Of a stretch of 15,165 nt of DNA, positions 1 to 7,739 are shown piece by piece (the stretch's first letter is position 1; every line of letters starts with the position of its first letter). The stretch is from Chloroflexota bacterium (GTDB taxonomy: Bacteria > Chloroflexota > Anaerolineae > J102), in contig PIVW01000093.1 of assembly GCA_003353825.1 (NCBI GenBank), positions 1-15,165 of the forward strand, read 5' to 3'. The position numbers and the translations under genes are program-made. The notes beneath the pieces are model-generated. The model was not told where the DNA came from, searched no databases, and saw only the letters and a list, made by a program, of their open reading frames with translations.

Positions 1-123
1 ATCACGGTTACGGACCCCAATTTCGGGACTCTTACACGCAATTGTACGCTTATTCTTTACGAAAAACAATCCTGCAAATGACCAGGCGGCACCCTTTCTC
101 TCAAACCGGGAATTGCTGTACTC

Positions 124-546
124 GTGGCGGTGTTGGTGCTGGTCCCTCGAAACGATGAGCCTGCTCCGGCAGTAAGTCAGCAAGCGCCCCTTGTCGTTGA
201 TGAAGATATCCCTTATCCTGCCGTGCCTCGCATTTCTATACAAGACACCAAAACCAGCTTTGACGATGGGACGGCAATCATCGTAGATGTGCGCAGTGTC
301 GAACAATACGAAGCAGGCCATATCCCCGGCGCTGTTGTTATCCCCCCCAGCGAGTTCGAAACTCGTTTCAGCGAGTTGCCACGCGAAGCCGAGATACTCT
401 TATACTGTACGTGACCAAGTGAAGAATCCAGCGCCGGTTCGGCGCAAATCTTGCTCGACAATGGATATTCAAACGCTAAAGCGATTTTAGGCGGCCTGCA
501 AGCTTGGGAAAATGCAGGATATCCAATAGATGGCGGCAGCGGATAA
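124..546 (+). CDS. Membrane-anchored rhodanese with in-frame TGA (candidate selenoprotein or pseudogene)
   Basis: Single rhodanese-like sulfurtransferase domain behind a short hydrophobic N-terminus and a Pro/Ala-rich linker. Seen: DVRS at residues 55-58, EAGHIPGAV at 63-71, and the active-site strand LLYCT at 92-96. Codon 97 (412-414) is TGA. The same frame then continues with PSEESSAGSAQ, a GGLQAWENAGYP segment typical of the rhodanese C-terminal helix, and TAA at 544-546. The only break in the fold is therefore one TGA in the CxC-P-x-E position, where relatives carry Cys. A SECIS-like hairpin follows. If decoded as Sec the product is 140 residues, extracytoplasmic and membrane-tethered, moving sulfane sulfur or doing thiol chemistry. 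The start is uncertain: GTG 124 lacks a ribosome-binding site, and ATG 78 (MTRRHPF) lies in another frame and would need an indel to join. Alternative: a decaying gene. Confidence 0.6.
419..454 (+). other. Candidate bacterial SECIS-like stem-loop after the TGA
   Basis: The RNA can form an upper 5-bp stem GCGCC/GGCGC (431-435 with 441-445) closed by the five-base loop GGUUC (436-440). Below it lies an internal loop and a 4-bp stem AAGA/UCUU (422-425 with 449-452). The loop begins 21 nt after the UGA. Known bacterial SECIS elements lie immediately downstream of the Sec codon, with an apical loop roughly 16-37 nt away that starts with G; E. coli fdhF has GGUCU. The match in distance and loop is good. 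A short GC stem inside a coding region can arise by chance, so this stays a candidate. Confidence 0.45.
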
Positions 547-578
547 TTATTGTTCGTTGAGTCAACTCAAGTCGTGCT

Positions 579-606
579 GCGCCCCGCCCTTGTGCGGGGC
601 GCTTTG
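579..606 (+). terminator. Rho-independent-like terminator after rhodanese gene
   Basis: Perfect 9-bp stem GCGCCCCGC (579-587) with GCGGGGCGC (594-602), loop CCTTGT, followed by a short TTTGCT tract. It lies 33 nt after the rhodanese TAA at 546, not after the TGA at 414. That spacing fits a transcription unit ending at the longer reading frame. Confidence 0.75.
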
Positions 607-657
607 CTAACTTACTATATTTTGAATCAATGACAACAAAGGCCGTTTATTATTGAG

Positions 658-1203
658 ATGATCTGTTATACCCAGCACCCAGCTGCATCAATTAAGCTAC
701 AAAAACTATTACATGTTTCAAGGCGACTGGCGTTGATTGCCTGTAGTCTGGTCCTGGTATCGTTGCTAACAGCTTGTGAACTCAGGCTAAAAGGCACCTC
801 GTTGGCTGAGCTAGAACGAATGGAGACGGCGTGGAACGCACATCCTGTACTCCACTATCACATTGTCGTGGATGTAAAACGCCCCGACGAGTTGAGACGA
901 TATGACATCATTGTGCACAAGGGTGAGGTCACAGATGCTACGATGCTTATGTGGAATACATATGAGAAGGCGTGGCGAGAACCCTACAGTCTGGATGAAA
1001 CACAGTCCTTCCCCTTTACGGTCCCCGGCCTTTTTGACACGGTACGGGGTGCTCTGCTGCATAGTGGTCGCACAGATATTCGCGTGAATATGGGAGAAAA
1101 TCCAGCCTTTCCCCGGCACATCATCATGGGGCCTGTGTGGGATGCCGGGCAGATGGTGCGAGGCACCGAAAACGAGATAATCGTACGCGAGTTCGAACCT
1201 TAG
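658..1203 (+). CDS. DUF6174-like lipoprotein
   Basis: 181-residue predicted lipoprotein. The N-terminus has basic residues (KLQKLL, SRR), a hydrophobic stretch at about 24-38 and a lipobox LTAC with Cys40. The mature part resembles the DUF6174 fold: WNAHPVLHYHIVVD (an initial Trp/Tyr strand), YDIIVHKGEVTDA (the 'V-x-x-G-x-V' strand), PFTVPGLFDTVRGAL (the 'tvxxLFdxI' helix) and NPAFPRHIIMGP (the 'yG-yP-x-x-i' strand). The family's function is unknown; members are surface or periplasmic lipoproteins. No strong ribosome-binding site precedes ATG 658, so the start could be slightly different, but the signal peptide requires a start upstream of about residue 20. The gene stands alone between a terminator and repeat-rich DNA. 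Confidence 0.7.
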   Translation: MICYTQHPAASIKLQKLLHVSRRLALIACSLVLVSLLTACELRLKGTSLAELERMETAWNAHPVLHYHIVVDVKRPDELRRYDIIVHKGEVTDATMLMWNTYEKAWREPYSLDETQSFPFTVPGLFDTVRGALLHSGRTDIRVNMGENPAFPRHIIMGPVWDAGQMVRGTENEIIVREFEP

Positions 1204-1534
1204 GGCCGTTCCAGGAAAATAATAATCCAAAACTCGTGGTGCGTGGTGCGTGGTGATTTCACGCCAAATTGTAATGGTCAATCGCACGTTGGACAGATGA
1301 ATGGGACGCGGATCAAAGGGGAAGGAATCTGCTTTTTCCGCGTTCATCCTTCGACTCTGCTCAGGGCAGGTCTGCGTCCTAATCCTATTCGACAGCATTC
1401 AACATGTGCCTGACTACTATAATTTCACGCCTAAATCCTCACGTTTTACGTTTCACGTCCCACGTAGGACTCAGGCTTTGGGGGCATTTAAATTCTGGAG
1501 CTCCCTAAATGCGCATATTATTCTGTCCTAAGTC
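1204..1534. repeat. Non-coding spacer built of short dispersed repeats
   Basis: No gene is supported here. Seen: a GGTGCGT tandem (about 1233-1255), a CTTCGACTCTGCTCAGGGCA block at about 1349-1368, and a TTTACG/TTTCACG/CCCACG series at about 1439-1467. The CTTCGACTC..CTCAGGGCA block and the ACGTTTTACGTTTCACG series resemble short intergenic repeats scattered in many Chloroflexota, cyanobacterial and proteobacterial genomes. A related TTTCACGTTT series recurs at 9478-9540. Open frames through the block give peptides such as TCPEQSRRM, a familiar annotation artefact. Confidence 0.55.
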
Positions 1535-1600
1535 CTTAACCCATACTTAACCCAGAGATAAAACTGAGTTAACCACAACATCGGTCAGACTCGTTATCAT
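1535..1600 (+). promoter_or_regulatory. Operator/promoter with TTAACC direct repeats on an 11-bp grid
   Basis: TTAACC occurs at 1536-1541, 1547-1552 and 1569-1574. The starts are 11 and 22 bp apart, so all copies lie on the same DNA face; the first two sit in near-perfect 11-bp units (CTTAACCCATA, CTTAACCCAGA). The unfilled step at 1558 is a degenerate copy. A possible -10 hexamer TATCAT is at 1595-1600, 26 bp after the start of the last copy, and no good -35 is seen. OmpR/PhoB-family regulators bind 11-bp direct repeats of this kind that replace the -35 element. The operon behind it encodes such a regulator, so autoregulation is the simplest reading (inference). Confidence 0.55.
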
Positions 1601-1661
1601 GCATAGCAACGAAGTATACCTCATCCCACCCACATGAACCTTTATCACATGGAGGTAATTG

Positions 1662-2180
1662 ATGAAACTCATTGGCCCTTTGCTGGCGACGAGCCTGACT
1701 CTGATTGTTCTATTAAGCGCCGGCGTTATCGGCCTGCTTCCTAGACTCACAGCGGCGCCCATTGAAACCGCTCCCGAGAAGCAGGCGTTGGTAACCGTTC
1801 AGGATTCCCTGGCCTTGGCTTCTAAAAATACGGATTGGGTACAATCGCTGGCGGAGCGAGAATCCGTATATGTTGTGCAGATCAATCAAGTAAATTCGTG
1901 GTACCAGGAACGACAGCAGTTGTATCAGGCTCAGATCCAGGATCTTGAAAATGCTGTGGTCTCTGCGCAAACGCAGATCAGCAGCCTCGATCAACAAGAG
2001 GCGGAACTTACAACACAATTTCAACAACTGCAGACAATGCGTGAAGAGCGACAGATAGCATATCAACAACAACTTGACCAGCTGTCCACAGACTATCAAC
2101 CTCGAATCAACCAGCTACAGAATCGGCTTGCCGAAGCACATGCAAGACTGGCAGAGGCCAATGTTCAACTGCGGCGATAG
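1662..2180 (+). CDS. Membrane-anchored coiled-coil protein
   Basis: 172 residues. The start is ATG 1662 because GGAGG at 1651-1655 lies 6 nt upstream; a TTG one codon earlier is less likely. An N-terminal hydrophobic segment (about 4-27) is an uncleaved anchor or signal peptide. From about residue 60 to the end the protein is Gln/Glu/Leu-rich with heptad character (QIQDLENAVVSAQTQISSL, QLDQLSTDYQPRINQLQNRL), that is, a long helical coiled coil outside the membrane. No enzymatic motif was recognised. It is the first gene of the redox/two-component operon, 48 nt before a second protein of similar build, so the pair may form a hetero-coiled-coil scaffold. Function unknown. Confidence 0.75.
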   Translation: MKLIGPLLATSLTLIVLLSAGVIGLLPRLTAAPIETAPEKQALVTVQDSLALASKNTDWVQSLAERESVYVVQINQVNSWYQERQQLYQAQIQDLENAVVSAQTQISSLDQQEAELTTQFQQLQTMREERQIAYQQQLDQLSTDYQPRINQLQNRLAEAHARLAEANVQLRR

Positions 2181-2228
2181 ACAGTAGCGATACCTCTCAC
2201 CACACACCCGAATCCAGGACATCCCATT

Positions 2229-2937
<709 letters not shown>

Positions 2938-2948
<11 letters not shown>

Positions 2949-3936
2949 TCTAAAAGTCGGCAGGTCGGCCAGGAAAGGATCAGAGCAGGCAGAAGCAGCG
3001 AGATGGGCGTGGCATCAGCATGATTTTCGGGCCATGAACACCCATATCCACATCTGTGTTTACTCCTGCAACCACGCCTCGATAACGGAAGCGTTGAACA
3101 CATTCGCCCATTACGAAAACCATCTCTCCCGCTTCGATCCGCAGAGTGAGCTTGCACAGCTCAATCATAGCAAATGCACAACGAATCGTGTAAGCAATAC
3201 CTTATTTCAGGCCGTAGAGATGGCGCTTTATGCCGCTCAGGCCACGGGCGGGCTGTACGATCCCACCATTCTCAATGCACTCCAGCTGGCGGGTTACGAC
3301 CGCAGTTTCGAACGAATGACCCTTGACATGGCTGACGACATCGCCAGTGCGACAAGCTCCGATTTACATCATTCTCATGGAGTGACATTCAGAGACATCG
3401 ACCTCAACCCCCGAACGCTAGAGATCAGAAAACCACCCGGGTTCGGTCTGGATCTGGGTGGGATGGGCAAGGGGTGGACAGTCGATCGTGTCGCAGACCA
3501 GTTGGCCGCTGAAGGGCCCTTTCTGATTAATGCCGGTGGCGACCTCTACGGTTACGGTTCGCCGCAATCCACTCGGGGCTGGGAAATCGATCTCGAACAT
3601 CCCCTTGATTCCAACCGTATCCTGGCCCGTTTCAACATTAAGAATAATGCCCTTGCAACATCCTCGATAGCCAAACGACAGTGGCGAAAAGAGAGAAAGA
3701 CAATGCATCATGTTATCGATCCCCGTAGCGGAAAACCAGCCCACAGCGACGTACTCTCTGTCAGTGTGGTGGCATCACGCACTGTTCTGGCCGAAATCTA
3801 TGCCAAAACCGCCCTCATTCTCGGCAGCAGGTCAGGTTTAGCTTATCTACAGTCGCTGCCCGATGTGGCCGGCGCCCTATTCACAAATGAAGAGCAACTG
3901 CTGCTGACGAGTAACGCTACTGAATTCCTGAATTAA
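2938..3936 (+). CDS. apbE: FAD:protein FMN transferase (ApbE family)
   Basis: 332 residues. The family transfers FMN from FAD onto a Thr/Ser of extracytoplasmic flavoproteins, Mg-dependent. Motifs seen: FRAMNTHIHI (30-39, the N-terminal 'F-x-aMgT' strand), LSRFDPQSELAQLN (63-76), TGGLYDPT (103-110), DLGGMGKGWTVDRVAD (172-187), FLINAGGDLYGYG (195-207), NNALATSS (236-243), MHHVIDPRSGKPA (256-268) and AEIYAKTALILG (285-296). The last segment carries the AE-x-x-AK variant instead of the usual AD-x-x-x-T, as I recall from some actinobacterial homologues. There is no signal peptide or lipobox, so this copy may act inside the cell or be exported by other means. ATG 2938 overlaps the previous gene; the frame is open further upstream through ATG repeats, so longer forms are possible. 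Confidence 0.92.
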
Positions 3937-3947
3937 GAGACGGCAAA

Positions 3948-4421
3948 ATGATTAAACCTGAACCCAGACGAAAACCACGTAAAATCTCAAACAGCGCCAA
4001 AACTACGATGGCCGCACTGGCAACTTTAACCCTATTTGGCGGCTGGAATCTCGTAGGTCGGATTGAAAATGGCATGGTTGAAACCGCCCCCAATGTTGCG
4101 GTTCAAACCGCTATTCAGACATCATCCTTGCCGACAACATCTTCGCTCACAACGCCATGGCCTACGATCAAACCTCTCGTGCAACCAGCACCGATTGATA
4201 TACTGGTGATACCCTCTGCAACGGGGAGCACGAAAGCAGATGAGACCGATATTGCAGAACCGAACTCGCCTGGTGTCGTCGATGACATCACGCTGTCCCC
4301 CATCCCCAAATTGGCTCCGCTCCCGACCTTGGAACCTCTCCCCTCTCTACCAACCCTACCTGAGATACCACCCCCGCCTCCCGCTCCCACCCATGCAGGC
4401 GCCCGCACCAAAGCGTCATAA
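3948..4421 (+). CDS. Single-pass, Pro-rich membrane protein of unknown function
   Basis: 157 residues. A basic N-terminus (PEPRRKPRK) is followed by a hydrophobic segment at about 19-32, which predicts an N-in/C-out anchor. Next comes a low-complexity Thr/Ser/Pro region, and a Pro-rich tail (about 118-148) with repeated PLPTLEPLPSLPTLPE and six consecutive prolines, like TonB-style spacers that span an envelope. It starts 11 nt after apbE, so it is translated as part of the same operon. No FMN-binding fold was recognised. A TGST at 92-95 faintly resembles the ApbE acceptor motif (S/T-G-A-T), but the context does not match well. It may tether or position the redox partner; this is inference. 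Confidence 0.65.
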   Translation: MIKPEPRRKPRKISNSAKTTMAALATLTLFGGWNLVGRIENGMVETAPNVAVQTAIQTSSLPTTSSLTTPWPTIKPLVQPAPIDILVIPSATGSTKADETDIAEPNSPGVVDDITLSPIPKLAPLPTLEPLPSLPTLPEIPPPPPAPTHAGARTKAS

Positions 4422-4472
4422 CCAGAAACCATAGCCGTACACATCACATGAACAGCCCATCTGGAGGCTCAA

Positions 4473-5291
4473 ATGTCAATACAGACAAACACATCATCGC
4501 AGACATCGATCTTCTATATCTTATTGGGGATGCTGTTCGGTGCGGCTTTGGTTGGCTTGGGATTGTGGCTCAGCGCCGGACAGAATCTCGAAACCCTTGC
4601 CCACATATGGCAACCACTTATACAGAGAGTGACACTCACACAGAGAGTGATAGCATTTTTACCTGTCGAGACGAATGCAGCGCTCGCAACGCAGGGCCAA
4701 CTCATGGGCCTGCCGCTGTCTGAACATAGTCAGGCTTATTGGTTCGTCGCCCGTGCCGGAGGATTTGTCGCCTATCTGTTACTGTGGTTGGCCACCGGCT
4801 GGGGCGTTGTCATGAGCAGCAAGTTCGCCAAGGGCCGGATCGAGGCCACTCTGGTCTATGGCTTGCACGAATACCTACCATTGCTTGCGACGGTGTTTAT
4901 GGTGATCCACTCCCTGGCTCTGCTCGGTGATTCATACATCGATTTCAAGCTCTGGCACTTGATTATTCCTTTCTCCACTTCGTATGAACCTCTTTGGACC
5001 GGCCTGGGAACTCTAGCATTCTTGCTGTCGTTGAGCCTTATCATCAGTACATATGTCAAAAACCGAATTGGCAGAAAGCTATGGCGGGTTATTCATACCG
5101 GAGCCTACCTGGCCTTTCTATTCGCCTTCGTTCACGGTATCATGGCTGGCAGCGACACTCATCTAGTTGCCGTGAAGCTCATGTATCTGTTGACTGGTGC
5201 AACGATCTTCTTTTTGACTTATTACCGCCTGTTCACGTATCAGCCGAAACGACGCCTTAGGCCGCATCCAAGCAAACATCATCAATGTTAG
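4473..5291 (+). CDS. Ferric-reductase-like transmembrane b-haem protein
   Basis: 272 residues, about six membrane helices (roughly 12-34, 90-112, 128-150, 175-195, 206-227, 234-253). It matches the ferric-reductase-like transmembrane domain (MsrQ/FRE/NOX superfamily). The entry motif YWFVARAGGFVAYLLLW (89-105) is typical. Haem ligands are visible as two His pairs: H132/H146 in helix 3 and H208/H221 in helix 5, spaced 14 and 13, enough for two stacked b haems. No FAD/NAD(P)H-binding domain follows, so electrons must come from another protein or the quinone pool. GGAGG at 4463-4467 sits 5 nt before ATG 4473. Together with ApbE it suggests transmembrane electron transfer to a flavinylated extracytoplasmic acceptor. 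The exact substrate is unknown. Confidence 0.85.
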   Translation: MSIQTNTSSQTSIFYILLGMLFGAALVGLGLWLSAGQNLETLAHIWQPLIQRVTLTQRVIAFLPVETNAALATQGQLMGLPLSEHSQAYWFVARAGGFVAYLLLWLATGWGVVMSSKFAKGRIEATLVYGLHEYLPLLATVFMVIHSLALLGDSYIDFKLWHLIIPFSTSYEPLWTGLGTLAFLLSLSLIISTYVKNRIGRKLWRVIHTGAYLAFLFAFVHGIMAGSDTHLVAVKLMYLLTGATIFFLTYYRLFTYQPKRRLRPHPSKHHQC

Positions 5292-5315
5292 TTCACATAA
5301 ACCACTATCGATTCC

Positions 5316-6032
5316 ATGTCTACACAAACCATTCTTCTGGCTGACGACGATGTGATGATTGTCGAGGCGCTACGTTTTCAACTCGAGCGCGAAGATTTTG
5401 ACGTTCTCACTGCCTACGACGGCGTTGCAGCACTCGAACTGGCACGATCAGCGCGTGCGGATCTGATCTTGCTGGATGTGATGATGCCCAGAATGCATGG
5501 CTGGGAAGTATGCCGTGATATCCGCAAAGAGAGCACCATTCCTATCATCATGTTGACCGCGCGCGGAGAAGAGATGGACCGGGTGATGGGGCTAGAGCTA
5601 GGCGCCGACGATTATGTGATCAAGCCCTTTAGTTTTCGCGAATTACTGGCACGAGTCAGAGCCAACCTGCGCCGTGTCGATTTTGCTGATCAAGTGGTGG
5701 AGCGAAACGAGAGCGCTCCTCTTGTGATCGGGCCTCTTTGTATAGACAAAAAGCGGCGCCAGGTGATACGGGAGAATGAACCGGTCCCCTTATCTCAACG
5801 CGAATATGATGTCTTGATAGCGTTGCTGGACGCTCATGGCGCAGTCGTGCCCAGAGGTGACTTACTGGACGCAGTATGGGGAGAAACCTGGGTGGGGGAT
5901 CCACGGACGCTGGATGTCCATATCCGCTGGTGTCGGGAAAAATTGGAAGACAACTCGAGCAAACCCGAACTGATCCTCACTGTACGAGGCGTCGGCTATC
6001 GACTGGTAACACCTGATGAACTTGCATCCTAG
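5316..6032 (+). CDS. OmpR/PhoB-family response regulator
   Basis: 238 residues. Receiver domain (about 4-118): acidic pocket D10-D12, phospho-acceptor D54 in LILLDVMMP, T81 in MLTAR and K103 in VIKPF. C-terminal winged-helix DNA-binding domain (about 136-233) with LSQREYDVLIALL, RGDLLDAVWGE, the recognition-helix region RTLDVHIRWCREKLE and the wing TVRGVGYRL. It starts 24 nt after the ferric-reductase-like gene and ends 9 nt before the kinase, so it is co-transcribed with both. No Shine-Dalgarno sequence is visible before ATG 5316. The 11-bp direct repeats at 1535 and 9668 fit the DNA-binding mode of this family and are its likely targets (inference). Confidence 0.93.
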   Translation: MSTQTILLADDDVMIVEALRFQLEREDFDVLTAYDGVAALELARSARADLILLDVMMPRMHGWEVCRDIRKESTIPIIMLTARGEEMDRVMGLELGADDYVIKPFSFRELLARVRANLRRVDFADQVVERNESAPLVIGPLCIDKKRRQVIRENEPVPLSQREYDVLIALLDAHGAVVPRGDLLDAVWGETWVGDPRTLDVHIRWCREKLEDNSSKPELILTVRGVGYRLVTPDELAS

Positions 6033-6041
6033 ACCACCATC

Positions 6042-7739
6042 GTGACGCCCTCTCAACCGATCCCTCCACCCCTTCCACCGGGTCGCTGGCTCTGGCAACG
6101 GAGTCTGCAATACCGGATCATACTGACTTATGGTCTGGTTTTCGTGGTCGTGCTCGTGCTGTTTGCCGTGTTCGTGGGCGAAATTACCTATACCACCCAA
6201 CTGAGTGCAGCTGAAAACGATCTAGAACTGGCCGCGTTCCTGGCAGCCAATAACCTTGAAGACCCACTGAGTGGCTATTCAGAAGAATTTGTAGCTTACC
6301 GCCAGTGGGAGGATGAACGCGAACGTGAGAAGGATGAACACGAACGTGAGAAGGATGAGCACGAACGTGAGAAGGATGAGCACGAATCAGACGAAGAGGA
6401 TGAATATGCATCCGGACAGGGGGACGAAGAAGAAGACAAGCGATTCGAACAAGAGGCTAGTGGCATCGTCCTAACACAGATAGGTCCGGACTTGCCACGC
6501 TTGCACCAGGTCGCCTCCGTCTACGCCGACGACACACATGCCAGAGTGACGATATTGGATGCACGCGGCAATGTTGTTGCAGACAGCATTTATCCCATCG
6601 AACAGATCAGCAATCAGCGTGATCAGATCGAGGTGATAGCCGCCCTGGCCGGGACAGAGCAACACCATGTGCGCGTGGATCCCTTTAGCGGAGAAGATAC
6701 ACTTTTCGTTGCCGCCCCCATCCAGCAAGGTAGTGATTTATTGGGGGTGGTGCAGTTAAGCCAGCCCATGCAAGATATCATGGAGGCAATATGGAATGTG
6801 CAATTACGGCTTGTCGGAGCCGGAATCGCCGCCCTTGTGGTCGCAACGGTGCTTGGCATCTGGATTGGCCGTCGCCTGGTGCATCCTCTTCGCAAGCTGG
6901 AGGCGGCAGCGTTAGCAGCCGCAGCTGGGGATCTCAACCAACAGGTCGAAATCAGCCGCAGTGATGAATTAGGGGCCCTTGCCTACGCCTTCAACTTCAT
7001 GGTGAATGAGGTTCGCAATATGCTCGAACAACAGCAAGCATTTGTTGCCAATGCTAGCCACGAATTGCGCACACCTCTCACAAATATCAAACTAAGATCT
7101 GAAACATTACTCAGCCTGGGCAACGAACGCCCAGATATCACCCATCGCTATTTGAGAGAGATAGATAACGAGGCCGACAGACTCGGACACCTGGCGAACA
7201 GTCTGCTGGATTTAACTCGCCTCCAGCAGACTGACAATACTCGCACACCAGATCGGCGCATCGCCATCCGTCCTCATATAATTGCGGCTGTCCAATACAT
7301 GCGGCTACGGGCAGAACAGGGCGAAGTCGAACTGATTCTGAAGCTACCCGAAAGACTGCCCTCTCTGCAGATTTGGCCTGACCAACTCGAGGCGATCCTG
7401 ATCAACCTGTTAGACAACGCAATCAAATATACGGCGGATGGTGGGCGGGTTGCCGTAAGCGCTGAAGTGATGAAACCAAACATCTTGATTTCCGTTCAGG
7501 ATAGTGGTGCGGGTATCCCTCCGGCCGATCTGCCACACATCTTCGATCCCTTTTATCAGGTGGATAAGGCTCGCAGCCGCCATCGTCATGAACGTTCCGG
7601 GGTCCAGGCAGGTAGCGGGGCAGGGCTGGGTCTCTCGATTGTAAAAACTTTGGTGGAGCAGAATAAAGGTCAGATCAAGATAGAATTGCCCCCAGAGGGT
7701 GGCAGTCGCTTTATCCTCCAGTTCCCTTTACCCAGCTAA
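6042..7739 (+). CDS. Sensor histidine kinase with acidic/His repeat in its extracytoplasmic loop
   Basis: 565 residues, GTG start 9 nt after the regulator. TM1 is at about 24-46. The extracytoplasmic region (about 47-252) contains three perfect EREKDEH units (94-114), a further acidic stretch to about 137, and a Cache/PAS-like part with TILDARGNVVADS (170-182). TM2 is at about 257-275, followed by HAMP (276-330), HisKA with phospho-acceptor H340 in NASHELRTP, and HATPase_c with N-box NLLDNAIKY (455-463), G1 DSGAGIP (487-493), F-box FDPFY (500-504) and G2 GSGAGLGLS (524-532). All catalytic boxes are intact. EKDE in each repeat is an ExxE motif, the Fe(III)-binding motif of PmrB-type kinases. 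Sensing of a metal by this loop is inference. Confidence 0.93.
   Translation: MTPSQPIPPPLPPGRWLWQRSLQYRIILTYGLVFVVVLVLFAVFVGEITYTTQLSAAENDLELAAFLAANNLEDPLSGYSEEFVAYRQWEDEREREKDEHEREKDEHEREKDEHESDEEDEYASGQGDEEEDKRFEQEASGIVLTQIGPDLPRLHQVASVYADDTHARVTILDARGNVVADSIYPIEQISNQRDQIEVIAALAGTEQHHVRVDPFSGEDTLFVAAPIQQGSDLLGVVQLSQPMQDIMEAIWNVQLRLVGAGIAALVVATVLGIWIGRRLVHPLRKLEAAALAAAAGDLNQQVEISRSDELGALAYAFNFMVNEVRNMLEQQQAFVANASHELRTPLTNIKLRSETLLSLGNERPDITHRYLREIDNEADRLGHLANSLLDLTRLQQTDNTRTPDRRIAIRPHIIAAVQYMRLRAEQGEVELILKLPERLPSLQIWPDQLEAILINLLDNAIKYTADGGRVAVSAEVMKPNILISVQDSGAGIPPADLPHIFDPFYQVDKARSRHRHERSGVQAGSGAGLGLSIVKTLVEQNKGQIKIELPPEGGSRFILQFPLPS
6321..6383 (+). repeat. Tandem 21-bp repeat in kinase gene (EREKDEH x3)
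   Basis: Three near-identical 21-bp units; one A/G difference in the penultimate codon of unit 1 is silent. They encode residues 94-114 of the kinase and are preceded by a partial unit (DER). In-frame length means copy number can vary without breaking the gene. Near-identity at silent positions points to recent expansion. Confidence 0.9.

Noticed and set aside
811..1398. Long minus-strand open frame over the lipoprotein gene and repeat spacer
   Set aside because: It opens with a TCPEQSRRM segment, the known translation artefact of a dispersed repeat, then runs antisense to a better-supported gene with a signal peptide; no domain is seen.
1301..1531. Open frame of 76 codons in the spacer
   Set aside because: It is translated repeat DNA (FILRLCSGQV) without ribosome-binding site or domain.
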